From positions 1 to 64,000 of the forward strand of contig DWWD01000014.1 in the NCBI GenBank assembly GCA_019119895.1: DNA of 64,000 nt, given 5' to 3'. The DNA is from Candidatus Anaerostipes avistercoris. GTDB lineage: Bacteria; Bacillota; Clostridia; Lachnospirales; Lachnospiraceae. This document shows, one piece after another, positions 9,226 to 17,622 of this stretch. Numbering within the stretch: position 1 is the stretch's first letter; each line of letters begins with the position of its first letter. Both the position numbers and the translations under genes were made by a program. The notes beneath the pieces were generated by a model that saw only the letters and a program-made list of their open reading frames with translations, did not search any database and was not told the origin of the DNA.

Positions 9226-9603
9226 TCACTCATCTGATTCATAAAACATCTTCAGAATTTTTGCCATCTGTTCATATGAAATACCATGCGTCCGGCCTAT
9301 CTCCGCAGCCTCACGAAGCAGACCTTCTGCCTTTCGAAACAGCTCTTCCTGAATGAATTCTTTATTCTGCGCCGAAACAAAGCACCCTTTTCCTGATACT
9401 GTCTCAATGAAACCGTCACGCGCCAGATCTTCATAAGCCCGCTGTACGGTTATCACGCTAATGTGAAGATCTCTTGCCAGCGCTCTTATGGAAGGCAGCG
9501 CCTCCCCAGCCTGTAAGGAGCCCTCCATAATTTTACCTTTAATCTGCAGGCAAATCTGCTCATATATTGGTTTGTTGCTGCTGTTGCTGATAATAATCTC
9601 CAT
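9226..9603 (-). CDS. GntR-family regulator, YtrA subfamily
   Basis: A 125-residue regulator. Residues about 5-75 form the GntR winged helix (LPSIRALARDLHISVITVQ). Only a short helical tail follows, as in the YtrA subfamily that controls ABC transporters. It is the first gene of a three-gene operon with the ATPase and membrane subunit. A perfect palindrome over its -10 element is the likely autorepression site. Confidence 0.92.
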   Translation of the reverse strand: MEIIISNSSNKPIYEQICLQIKGKIMEGSLQAGEALPSIRALARDLHISVITVQRAYEDLARDGFIETVSGKGCFVSAQNKEFIQEELFRKAEGLLREAAEIGRTHGISYEQMAKILKMFYESDE

Positions 9604-9632
9604 AATACCTCACATCCGTACTGACCGTAATA

Positions 9633-9657
9633 ACTGTACTTGTATGATAAGTACAGT
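9633..9657. promoter_or_regulatory. Probable GntR/YtrA operator palindrome
   Basis: ACTGTACTT and AAGTACAGT form a perfect 9-bp inverted repeat with a 7-bp spacer. It overlaps the -10 element of the GntR operon promoter, so binding would block RNA polymerase. The arm sequence and position fit a YtrA-type repressor site. Confidence 0.75.
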
Positions 9658-9683
9658 ATAGCATTTTATGACTGCAAAAGCAA
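9655..9683 (-). promoter_or_regulatory. Promoter of the GntR-ABC operon
   Basis: On the minus strand: TTGCTT (9678-9683), a 17-bp spacer and TATACT (9655-9660). The -10 shares three bases with the palindromic operator. Confidence 0.75.
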
Positions 9684-9690
9684 CAAAATA

Positions 9691-9717
9691 AACCCCTCTC
9701 CATAAAGAAGAAGGGTT
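9691..9717 (-). terminator. Possible terminator after the mutM remnant
   Basis: AACCCCTCT pairs with AGAAGGGTT with one mismatch. On the minus strand TTTATTTTG follows. Stem quality is moderate. Confidence 0.45.
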
Positions 9718-9764
9718 CATAAATCATCATGTTTAATTTGTTTCTCAGAATATCACTCCGATAT

Positions 9765-10477
9765 TTATTTTTGACACACCGGGCAGTACACGCTGCTTCT
9801 TCCGCCGATCACGATGCGGCAGAGAGGTTCCCCGCAGACCGGACAAGGCTCGCCGTCATGTCCGTAAACCTGCAGAAACGGCGTGTTGCGATAGTCCTGT
9901 CCCTTTGTCTCCAGATACTCCTCCGGCGTAATCTCGTTCTTTTCGATAAAAAAGGCCAGCCGTTCCGGAATAACCGAAGCGAGGCGGTTCCATTCCTCTG
10001 TTGTCAGTGTGTTGGCAGGCCTTGCCAGATGGATGTGAGCGGCAAACAAAATTTCATCCGAATAGATATTGCCAATTCCAGCTATAATACTTTGATCCAG
10101 CAGGCACTGCTTGATGACTTTCTTTCGTTTTCCCAGTCGTGAAGATAAATATTCCCCGGAGAAGCAAAGTTCAAAGGGATCTGCACCCAGCTTTTTGATT
10201 CCGCTGTATGTATCTTCTTCTCCCTGCCGCAGCAGCCAGAATCGTCCGAAACGACGAGTGTCCGAAACCGGTCGCCGCTTTCCATACAGAGAATCAGAAA
10301 TTTCCCTTTCCGCCCGATTCCGGCAAATATCTGACCGGTAACCTGCCTGCCAAATTCATCGGCGTCAGGATGTGCGATAACTTCCGGTTTTCTGACCGTA
10401 AGCCGCTGAATCGCAAGTCCTTTTATCTGAGGTTCCATCACCCGTTTAACTGCTTCTATTTCCGGTAATTCAGGCAC
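9765..10477 (-). pseudogene. mutM: mutM (fpg) formamidopyrimidine-DNA glycosylase, internal deletion with frameshift
   Basis: The 5' part starts at GTG 10477, giving the catalytic N-terminus PELPE after Met removal, and AAAGGTGG is the ribosome site. It continues to the RKGKF motif, then reads only about 13 residues before the frame changes near 10262. The 3' part, in another frame, encodes DTRRFGRFW and runs to a four-Cys zinc finger (CPVC...CPVC) with the GGR arginine before 9765. Compared with family members about 37 codons plus one base are missing, including the H-x-x-MTG loop. A 40-residue loss with frameshift is not a simple read error. The GTG overlaps the stop of the radical SAM remnant (GTGCCTGA). 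Confidence 0.85.
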
Positions 10478-10855
10478 GGTTGCCACCACCTTTCCCTGCA
10501 GACTTTTTGATCTGCTCATGATAAAAATAGTTTACGATGACTGGCGGCGCATCAAATGGCTGCTTCATACTGTCATCGTTGGTCACATAATCCAGCCTAT
10601 TTTCTGCGGCATAGGCTTTCCGTTGTCCATATCATTTTTAAAGCTCTCATCCAGCGTATTGACAGACCAGGAGAACCGGGCATCCGGAAATGTTTTGATC
10701 AAGTCCAGATCCCGCAGTACAAGGTCGCTTTTCGTAGCAATACCTGCACGCATGCGTGCAGCCCACATAAGGATTTACAGAATAGTCACTCACTGGCAGA
10801 TTGGATTTGGAAGTATGCTTTTGACTTCGATTTCCTGAATGATTAGAGACATCAT
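10470..10855 (-). pseudogene. Radical SAM protein remnant (spore photoproduct lyase-like, 'mobile pair' type)
   Basis: Fragments of a radical SAM enzyme lie in different frames. An N-terminus (IIQEIEVKSIL) starts at ATG 10855, overlapping the MarR stop as ATGA. A probable one-base indel follows, then SNLPVSDYSVNPYVGCTHA with the cluster motif CTHACRYC. A deletion then joins to ATKSDLVLRDLDLIKTF, and another joins to a C-terminus (PFDAPPVIVNYFYHEQ) ending at 10470. Only about 385 bases remain of a gene I expect to be about 900. The sequence pattern and MarR neighbour match what I recall as the radical SAM mobile pair family. It cannot encode an active enzyme. Confidence 0.8.
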
Positions 10856-11307
10856 ATATCCTCCGTTTCCTGATTGACCAGTCTGGTAAGATTCTTTGTG
10901 AATGTCCGGGACAAATCAATCAGCTGTTTTTGCTCCTCCGGTGTAAACATAGACATGGCCATATCCTCTGCCCAGGTAATGCGCCGCACAACTTTTTCAC
11001 AATAGGCTCTTCCGGCATCCGTCATCTGAACAAGCTTGTTTCGCTTATTTTTCGGCATCTCAGTGACAGTTACATAGTTATCCGCCAGAAGGTTCTTGAT
11101 AATCAGATTGACCGTTTGTTTGGATTGAAGGGTCCTCTGGCAGATTTCTTTCTGAGTCATGCCGTCTTTTGAATAAAAAAGGACATTGACCACTAACAGT
11201 GTTTTCATCATCATGCCATTACGTTTGGCGTATTCATCATAGAGAGCAAACTGCTCATCTCTGAATTTACAGTACAGATATGCGTTTTTCTTATCTTCCT
11301 TAGTCAT
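10852..11307 (-). CDS. MarR-family regulator of a radical SAM operon
   Basis: A 151-residue winged-helix protein. The HTH is in QKEICQRTLQSKQTVNLIIKNL, with a wing in EMPKNKRNKLVQMT. It appears intact, while both genes downstream in its operon are broken. The AAAGGTGGTGAGTT stretch provides the ribosome site. It resembles regulators that accompany radical SAM mobile pairs. A consensus promoter and a GTCAA-TTGAC palindrome upstream suggest autoregulation. Confidence 0.88.
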   Translation of the reverse strand: MTKEDKKNAYLYCKFRDEQFALYDEYAKRNGMMMKTLLVVNVLFYSKDGMTQKEICQRTLQSKQTVNLIIKNLLADNYVTVTEMPKNKRNKLVQMTDAGRAYCEKVVRRITWAEDMAMSMFTPEEQKQLIDLSRTFTKNLTRLVNQETEDI

Positions 11308-11337
11308 AACTCACCACCTTTAGTCTATTTATTTACG

Positions 11338-11351
11338 GTCAATTTTTTGAC
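11338..11351. promoter_or_regulatory. Probable MarR operator palindrome
   Basis: GTCAA and TTGAC form an inverted repeat around four T. The site lies just downstream of the -10 element, over the expected transcription start. Confidence 0.5.
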
Positions 11352-11354
11352 TAT

Positions 11355-11383
11355 ATTATAACAAAAGGACTGTTCTTCGTCAA
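11355..11383 (-). promoter_or_regulatory. Strong promoter of the MarR/radical SAM/mutM operon
   Basis: On the minus strand: TTGACG (11378-11383), 17 bp, TATAAT (11355-11360). This is close to consensus even though two of the three genes are dead. Confidence 0.8.
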
Positions 11384-11432
11384 TGGATTCTCCGTACAGG
11401 TACAGTCATTTTTCGGTCTTACCGCATAAAAA

Positions 11433-11469
11433 AGCCGGATGATTTTCGTAAATTGAAAACCTTCCGGCT
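11433..11469 (-). terminator. Intrinsic terminator downstream of the 51-codon ORF
   Basis: AGCCGGA pairs with TCCGGCT, and TTTTC with GAAAA inside the loop. On the minus strand TTTTTT follows. It lies 30 bases after the small ORF stop. Confidence 0.7.
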
Positions 11470-11498
11470 ATGTAATTTCTGTATTTAGTTATTGTTTC

Positions 11499-11654
11499 CT
11501 ATTGATAAAATTGGCAATTAAGATTAATATTATTTAAAGCATTTACGCTCCTAACATTATATCCCATGTCTTGTAACTTTTTAGCAATTTCTATTTCTTT
11601 ATTCAGTTTTAGATAATTCTTCTTCCATTTTTTCTCCTTATGAAAAATCCCCAT
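11499..11654 (-). CDS. Small unknown ORF, 51 codons
   Basis: ATG at 11654 to TAG at 11499 encodes a 51-residue Lys/Asn-rich peptide beginning MGIFHKEKKWKKNYLKLNKE and containing KKLQDMGYNVRSVNALNNI. It occupies most of the 498-base gap between the MarR gene and tsf. It has its own downstream terminator and a possible promoter (TTGCTA, 17 bp, TAGTAT) upstream. The ribosome site is poor. Function unknown; it could also be the remnant of a longer gene or part of a small RNA. Confidence 0.35.
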   Translation of the reverse strand: MGIFHKEKKWKKNYLKLNKEIEIAKKLQDMGYNVRSVNALNNINLNCQFYQ

Positions 11655-11744
11655 CAAAGACTGACTGGGATTTATTTACGCACTATACTATTTGTATCCC
11701 ACCTGTATAGCAAAAACTATAAAAAAAGCAAGTCAGAAAATGCA

Positions 11745-11788
11745 AAAATCCCTGAAGACACCTGTTATCCAGAGTCTTCAGGGATTTT
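11745..11788 (-). terminator. Intrinsic terminator of rpsB-tsf
   Basis: AAAATCCCTGAAGAC and GTCTTCAGGGATTTT form a perfect 15-bp stem with a 14-base loop, 17 bases past the tsf stop. Confidence 0.9.
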
Positions 11789-11805
11789 ATCATTCTCTTA
11801 TAAGA

Positions 11806-12738
11806 TTAGTTGCCCATCTGTTTTGCAACTTCTTCTGCAAAGTTTTCTTCTTTCTTTTCGATTCCTTCACCAGTTTCGAAACGAACGAATCCTTTGATTG
11901 TTACGTTAGCGTTGTTTGCCTTAGCAACCTGCTCTACGTATTTTCCAACAGCCTGTTTTCCATCTTCAGCTTTTACATAAGCCTGATCTAACAGACATAC
12001 TTCTTTTAATTCTTTGTTCAGACGTCCGATGATCATCTTTTCGATGATGTTGTCCGGTTTGTCCGGATTTTCGTTCTTAGCCTGTACTTTTAAGATTTCA
12101 GTTTCATGCTCGATATAATCTTTGGAAACTTCATCTCTGCTTGTGTATTTTGGAGCGATCGCTGCAACCTGCATTGCAACGTTTTTACCCATTTCCTTGA
12201 TTTCGTCGTTTACTACATCTGTAGCAACTTCAACTAATACACCGATTTTTCCACCAGCGTGGATGTAAGAAGCAACGAATCCATCTTCAGCGCTTGCTTT
12301 GCTGAATCTGCGGATATTTAAGTTTTCACCGATTACGGCGATTTTTCCGTCTAATGCTTCTTTTACAGTTTTTCCAGCTTCTGCTTTGGATTCTTCTGCC
12401 AGGAACGCCTCGATATCAGCTGCCTGTGTTGTCAGAGTCTGATCTGCAACTTCTGCAACATATGCCTGGAATGTATCATTCTTTGCTACGAAGTCTGTCT
12501 CAGAGTTAACTTCCACGATAGCTGCTTCTTTTGCATCATCAGAAAGCGCTACTGCTACCAGTCCTTCTGCAGCGATACGTCCAGCTTTTTTCGCTGCTTT
12601 CGCAAGACCGTTCTCTCTTAAGTATTCTACTGCTGCGTCCATGTCTCCGTCGGTATTTGTAAGAGCTTTCTTACAGTCCATCATACCTGCACCGGTCATT
12701 TCACGTAACTCTTTTACCATTGCTGCTGTAATAGCCAT
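11806..12738 (-). CDS. tsf: Translation elongation factor Ts
   Basis: A 310-residue nucleotide exchange factor for EF-Tu. The N-terminal UBA-like segment holds VKELREMTGAGMMDCKKAL. The core carries the signature VNSETDFVAKNDTF near residues 77-90. It lies directly downstream of rpsB (31-base gap), the universal bacterial order, and shares its promoter and terminator. Confidence 0.98.
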   Translation of the reverse strand: MAITAAMVKELREMTGAGMMDCKKALTNTDGDMDAAVEYLRENGLAKAAKKAGRIAAEGLVAVALSDDAKEAAIVEVNSETDFVAKNDTFQAYVAEVADQTLTTQAADIEAFLAEESKAEAGKTVKEALDGKIAVIGENLNIRRFSKASAEDGFVASYIHAGGKIGVLVEVATDVVNDEIKEMGKNVAMQVAAIAPKYTSRDEVSKDYIEHETEILKVQAKNENPDKPDNIIEKMIIGRLNKELKEVCLLDQAYVKAEDGKQAVGKYVEQVAKANNANVTIKGFVRFETGEGIEKKEENFAEEVAKQMGN

Positions 12739-12769
12739 GATCTTTTTTCCTCCTAAAAATAGATTTTAA

Positions 12770-13501
12770 TTATTCTTCATCTTCTGCAGCTGCTTCTTCT
12801 GCTTCTGCATCAGCGTCGATTCCCTGATTTGCTTCGATAACGGCATCAGCCATTGCAGAAGTGATCAGTTTTACCGCACGGATCGCATCGTCATTACCAG
12901 GAATAATGTAATCTAATTCTTCAGGATCGCTGTTTGTATCTGCGATACCAACCAGAGGAATTCCTAAACTATGTGCTTCCTGAACACAGATGCTTTCTTT
13001 CTTAGGGTCTACAACGAAGATCATGTCCGGAAGTCCGCCCATTTCTTCGATTCCGCCTAAGTTCTTCTGTAATTTGTTCTTTTCTTTGTTAAGTTCTAAA
13101 ACTTCTTTCTTTGGAAGTACGTCAAATGTTCCGTCTTCTTCCATCTCTTTGATCTTCTTTAATCTTGCGATTCTTGATTCAATGGTCTTGAAGTTTGTAA
13201 GCATTCCACCTAACCATCTTTGATTTACATAGAACATTCCGCAGCGCTCTGCTTCTGCCTGGATAGAATCCTGTGCCTGCTTCTTTGTACCAACGAAGAG
13301 GATTTTTCCACCTTCTGCCACACATTCTTTTACTGCGTTATAAGCATCGTCAACCATACCTACAGATTTCTGAAGGTCGATGATGTGGATACCATTACGC
13401 TCTGTGTAGATGTACGGAGCCATTTTAGGGTTCCATCTTCTTGTCTGATGTCCAAAGTGAACACCTGCTTCAAGTAACTGTTTCATTGAAATTACGCTCA
13501 T
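12770..13501 (-). CDS. rpsB: 30S ribosomal protein S2
   Basis: A 243-residue S2 protein starting [19 protein letters not shown]. The start at 13501 is chosen because AAAGGAGA is 7 bases upstream and the conserved N-terminus begins there. Typical signatures include [16 protein letters not shown] and GIADTNSDP. The C-terminal tail is very acidic. First gene of rpsB-tsf. Confidence 0.98.
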   Translation of the reverse strand: MSVISMKQLLEAGVHFGHQTRRWNPKMAPYIYTERNGIHIIDLQKSVGMVDDAYNAVKECVAEGGKILFVGTKKQAQDSIQAEAERCGMFYVNQRWLGGMLTNFKTIESRIARLKKIKEMEEDGTFDVLPKKEVLELNKEKNKLQKNLGGIEEMGGLPDMIFVVDPKKESICVQEAHSLGIPLVGIADTNSDPEELDYIIPGNDDAIRAVKLITSAMADAVIEANQGIDADAEAEEAAAEDEE

Positions 13502-13603
13502 TATAAAATCTCCTTTAGTTTGTGCTTCCGCCATTTTCAACGTCCCGGCAAACCCTGCGGCACTTACCGGAATTCCAATGACGTGTTTATTTTTTCCTAT
13601 GAC

Positions 13604-13632
13604 AGTATATCAGACCCTGCATTGAATTGCAA
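13604..13632 (-). promoter_or_regulatory. Promoter of rpsB-tsf
   Basis: On the minus strand: TTGCAA (13627-13632), 17 bp, TATACT (13604-13609). It begins just past the codY stop and gives a leader of about 95 bases, which may carry autoregulation by S2. No specific leader fold was identified. Confidence 0.75.
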
Positions 13633-13641
13633 GGTCTTTCT

Positions 13642-14409
13642 TTACGGCTGTTTTGTGATTTCGTCAAAGATGAAATCGTTGGTTACTTTAATATAGGTTC
13701 CTTTCATCCCGGAAGATCTTGTTTCGATCACTCCCGCGCTCTCCAGCTTGCGCAGCGCATTAACGACAACGGAACGGGTGATGCCGAAACGGTCGGCAAT
13801 CTTGCTGGCGACCAGCACTCCTTCATTTCCTTCCAGTTCATCTAAAATATGATAAACGGCTTTATGTTCTGTAAAAGACAGGGTGCTGATCGCAGAACTT
13901 ACGATATTTTTCTTTCTGCGTTCCATTTCCATTTCTTCACTGACAGAACGAAGCATTTCAAGTCCGACAACCGTCGTGCCGTACTCTGCTAAAATAATAT
14001 CATCGATGGAGTACTCCTGGTTCTGACGGTACATAAATAAAGTTCCAAATCTTTCTCCCGCAATATCGATTGGAGCGATGATAGCATAATAATCATCAAT
14101 ATCATTATCAAATCCTAATGTGGAAAGACTGACATTCTCATTGGTAGAAAGAATGGTCAGAAGTCTTTCATTCAGTGAATGATCCACATAATCTTTTACA
14201 TTGCCGGAAATCAGCTGATGGAGAACTTCAATGTTCTCCGCTTCATTTTTTCCTAATATTTTTCCCTTCTTGCTGACGACCAGAACATTGGAATCCATAA
14301 CTTCTGTTAACACTTTGCAGATATCATTAAAAACAACTTTCTGCGAATTGTTGTTATGAAGCAGTTTATTGATTTTTCTTGTTTTATCTAATAACTGTAT
14401 ACTACTCAT
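13642..14409 (-). CDS. codY: GTP-sensing pleiotropic repressor CodY
   Basis: A 255-residue CodY. Residues 1-155 form the GAF domain that senses branched-chain amino acids. The C-terminal winged helix contains ASKIADRFGITRSVVVNALR. CodY represses amino-acid uptake and stationary-phase genes in nutrient-rich cells. It follows topA by 15 bases. The Bacillus order dprA-topA-codY-rpsB is kept, but the intervening trmFO, xerC and hslVU genes are absent here. Confidence 0.97.
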   Translation of the reverse strand: MSSIQLLDKTRKINKLLHNNNSQKVVFNDICKVLTEVMDSNVLVVSKKGKILGKNEAENIEVLHQLISGNVKDYVDHSLNERLLTILSTNENVSLSTLGFDNDIDDYYAIIAPIDIAGERFGTLFMYRQNQEYSIDDIILAEYGTTVVGLEMLRSVSEEMEMERRKKNIVSSAISTLSFTEHKAVYHILDELEGNEGVLVASKIADRFGITRSVVVNALRKLESAGVIETRSSGMKGTYIKVTNDFIFDEITKQP

Positions 14410-14424
14410 CTATGTCCTTTCTCC

Positions 14425-16524
14425 TTAATTGGCAGAAACTTCTTCCTGTTCAGTTTCTTCCGGCATTTTACATACATGTCCGCATTCTTTATTGGAACAT
14501 ACCAGCTTCTTACCTTTTTCAATCATATAACTTCCGCATTTTTCACATTTTACGGTAGAAGGCTTCTGCCATGAAATAAATTCACATTCCGGATTGTTTT
14601 CACATCCGTAATATTTACGGCCTTTCTTTGTTTTCTTAAGAACCACTTCTCCGCCACAGAGCGGGCATGGAACTCCTACTTTCTCGAAATGAGGCTTTGT
14701 GTTTCTGCATTCAGGAAATCCCGGACATGCCAGGAATTTTCCGTATGGTCCATATTTTACGACCATATTTCGTCCGCACTGATCGCAGATCACATCGGTT
14801 ACTTCATCTTCGATTTTTACTTTTTCCAGTTCCTTTTCCGCATTTTTCACTGCGATTTCAAAATCAGGATAGAAATTCTCTATTACTGATTTCCAGCGGA
14901 CTTTCCCTTCTTCCACCATGTCCAGCAGGCCTTCCATCATAGCTGTAAAGTTCACATCCACAATAGACGGAAAAGCTTTTTTCATCATACTGTTGACTGC
15001 CTCTCCCAGCTCTGTCACATAGAGGTTCTTCTTTTCTTTGACCACATAGCGCCGTGCCACGATGGTTGAAATGGTCGGAGCATAGGTACTCGGTCTTCCG
15101 ATTCCAAGCTCTTCCAGTGTGCGTACCAGCGAAGCTTCTGTATAATGAGCCGGCGGCTGGGTAAAGTGCTGTTTGCTTTCGAAATCGTTTAATTTCAGCT
15201 GGGTATCCTTGTCAATGGATTTGATCATTCCATTGCCCTCGGATTTTTCATTATTAATATTGTAGACAGATAAGAATCCGTCGAAGGCGATCTTTGACGC
15301 AGAAGCTGTAAACCGATATTCTCCCGCACTGATCTTCACAGATGTATTTTCATACCTCGCCGGCGCCATCCTGCTTGCCACAAAACGATTCCAGATCAGC
15401 TGATAGAGTCTGAACTGGTCTCTTGACAGCTGTTCCTTGATAGATGCAGGAGAAAGGCTCATATCCGTCGGACGAATCGCCTCATGGGCGTCCTGAACTT
15501 TCTTATCATCGTTCTTCTTCGCCTGACTGGCTTTTCCCACATATGGTTCGCCGTAATGCTCTCTGATATATTCTTTGGCATGGGCGTCTGCTTCCTCAGA
15601 AATACGTGTGGAATCCGTACGAAGATAAGTGATCAGACCTACAGTTCCTTTTCCTTTAACATCCACGCCTTCATACAGCTGCTGCGCGATTCTCATGGTT
15701 TTCTGTGTTGCGAAATTCAGCTTGCTGGATGCGTCCTGCTGCATGGTACTGGTCGTAAACGGAAGCGGATTCTTCTTTAACCGCTCGCTTACTTTAACTC
15801 CGTCTACCTGAAATTCTTTTCCATTCAAATGTTCCAGCAGTTCATCCATTTCCTCTTTGCTGTGGATTTCCATTTTGCCGTCCTGATTTCCGACAAATTT
15901 TGCCTCCAGAGGCTTTTTGTTTCCCTTAACATCAAGAAGGGCTGTCAGCGTCCAGTATTCCTGCGGGATGAACAGATTGATTTCTTCTTCTCTGTCACAG
16001 ATCAGACGCAGCGCCACAGACTGAACACGGCCTGCGCTTAATCCTCTCTTGATCTTGGCCCAGAGAATCGGACTGATCTGATAACCCACAATTCTATCCA
16101 GAACTCTTCTGGCCTGCTGTGCGTCCACCAGATCCATATCAATCTCTCTCGCATGTTTAAGGGAATCTTTTACCGCTGATTTTGTAATCTCATTGAAGGT
16201 AATCCGGCTGCATTTCTTATTTTCCAACTTCAAAGCATGATAAAGATGCCATGAAATGGCTTCTCCTTCCCGGTCCGGGTCAGTTGCCAGATAAACTTTA
16301 TCCGCCTTTTTCACCGCCTTTCTCAAAGCAGCTAAAACCTCCCCTTTTCCTCGGATTGTAATGTATTTTGGTTCAAAGTCGTTTTCAATATCAACACCCA
16401 GTGTACTTTTGGGGAGGTCACGCACATGTCCGTTGGATGCCATTACTTCATAATTTTTACCAAGGAATTTTTTAATTGTTTTTGCTTTCGCCGGTGATTC
16501 AACAATGACTAAATTTTTTGGCAT
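14425..16524 (-). CDS. topA: DNA topoisomerase I (type IA)
   Basis: A 699-residue enzyme that relaxes negative supercoils. The TOPRIM domain includes VIVESPAKAKTIKKFLG and the acidic triad ATDPDREGEA. The active-site tyrosine is in GLITYLRTDSTRIS. The C-terminus has three four-Cys zinc motifs (CDQCG, CPLCG, CEKCG). The ATG at 16524 is used because AAGGGG lies 9 bases upstream; an in-frame TTG at 16530 is less likely. It follows dprA by 6 bases. Confidence 0.97.
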   Translation of the reverse strand: MPKNLVIVESPAKAKTIKKFLGKNYEVMASNGHVRDLPKSTLGVDIENDFEPKYITIRGKGEVLAALRKAVKKADKVYLATDPDREGEAISWHLYHALKLENKKCSRITFNEITKSAVKDSLKHAREIDMDLVDAQQARRVLDRIVGYQISPILWAKIKRGLSAGRVQSVALRLICDREEEINLFIPQEYWTLTALLDVKGNKKPLEAKFVGNQDGKMEIHSKEEMDELLEHLNGKEFQVDGVKVSERLKKNPLPFTTSTMQQDASSKLNFATQKTMRIAQQLYEGVDVKGKGTVGLITYLRTDSTRISEEADAHAKEYIREHYGEPYVGKASQAKKNDDKKVQDAHEAIRPTDMSLSPASIKEQLSRDQFRLYQLIWNRFVASRMAPARYENTSVKISAGEYRFTASASKIAFDGFLSVYNINNEKSEGNGMIKSIDKDTQLKLNDFESKQHFTQPPAHYTEASLVRTLEELGIGRPSTYAPTISTIVARRYVVKEKKNLYVTELGEAVNSMMKKAFPSIVDVNFTAMMEGLLDMVEEGKVRWKSVIENFYPDFEIAVKNAEKELEKVKIEDEVTDVICDQCGRNMVVKYGPYGKFLACPGFPECRNTKPHFEKVGVPCPLCGGEVVLKKTKKGRKYYGCENNPECEFISWQKPSTVKCEKCGSYMIEKGKKLVCSNKECGHVCKMPEETEQEEVSAN

Positions 16525-16530
16525 ATACAA

Positions 16531-17622
16531 TTACCCCTTGTAAATATTTTTTATATAGATATTATGGTGTATCTGTTTTATATATCCGTCAGACTCCAGA
16601 GAAAAAAGCGCTGCTGCCGTTTCTCCCAGAGAAAGCCCGGCTGCATTCATGATTTCATTCAGGTGTCTCGGATACAAATCTACCACATCATACACCTTTT
16701 TTTCAGGGTGCGCAAGAGATTTTTTCTGAAAACGCCGAATACTTTTCGAAGATTTTGTGAAATTTGGAAATTCAGAAAGAATATCTTCTGTGGTTTCCAC
16801 CAGTTTCGCACCCTGCTTGATCAGTCCGTGGCAGCCTGCGTGATTTCCTGATGTGACCGGCCCCGGAACGGCAAAAACTTCTTTATTCTGCTCCAGGCCG
16901 CAGTCCGCAGTAATCAGAGAGCCGCTTTTCTGCTCTGCTTCCACCACCAGGATTCCGTCACTCAGCCCGCTGATGATTCTGTTTCTTTCCGGGAAACGCC
17001 ACGGATCCGGCCGGGTTCCCGGAGGATATTCGGAGAAAACCGTCTGGGTCTCATACATTTCATAAAACAGCTGATGGTTGTCCCATGGATAGATCTGGTC
17101 AATGCCGCATCCCAGGACTCCTGCTGTGGCGCCCCTGTGATATCCTGCTCCCCGGTGAGCCGCCCCGTCGATTCCTTTGGCAAGTCCGCTGACAATGCCG
17201 ACCCCCAGATCTGACAGCTCCTTCGCAAACAGGCGGGCGATTTCCAGACCGTAAGAAGAGGGATGCCGGGATCCCACGATGGCAATGACCAGTGGCTTCA
17301 TCTGCCAGGCTTGTCCTTTTTGGAACATTCCATAAGGATAGTCATAGATTTCCTTCAGTTTTGCAGGATAGGCAGCTTCTCCGGACACAAGAAACCGTAT
17401 CTGCGCTTTTTCCAGTGCCTCGTAACTGCGCCTGATCTGATCCGGCGAACGGGTCTCCATAAAGCGCTGATACGCCTTTTTTGACAGTGTTTCTTCTATT
17501 ATATTAGGAGATGCGGCAAACAATTCCCTGGGATGCAGAAAAATTTCCATCAGCTGATGCTGTCTTCTGCTGTTGATTCCCAGCATGGAACAAAACCAGT
17601 ACCAATACAGCTTATCTGTCAT
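16531..17622 (-). CDS. dprA: DNA processing protein DprA
   Basis: A 363-residue DprA/Smf. The Rossmann-like core contains VGSRHPSSYG and SGLAKGIDGAAHRGA. A C-terminal winged helix around residues 305-360 completes it. DprA loads RecA on incoming single-stranded DNA in transformation. It overlaps comM by 11 bases. GGGAGGTGA precedes the ATG. Confidence 0.95.
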   Translation of the reverse strand: MTDKLYWYWFCSMLGINSRRQHQLMEIFLHPRELFAASPNIIEETLSKKAYQRFMETRSPDQIRRSYEALEKAQIRFLVSGEAAYPAKLKEIYDYPYGMFQKGQAWQMKPLVIAIVGSRHPSSYGLEIARLFAKELSDLGVGIVSGLAKGIDGAAHRGAGYHRGATAGVLGCGIDQIYPWDNHQLFYEMYETQTVFSEYPPGTRPDPWRFPERNRIISGLSDGILVVEAEQKSGSLITADCGLEQNKEVFAVPGPVTSGNHAGCHGLIKQGAKLVETTEDILSEFPNFTKSSKSIRRFQKKSLAHPEKKVYDVVDLYPRHLNEIMNAAGLSLGETAAALFSLESDGYIKQIHHNIYIKNIYKG

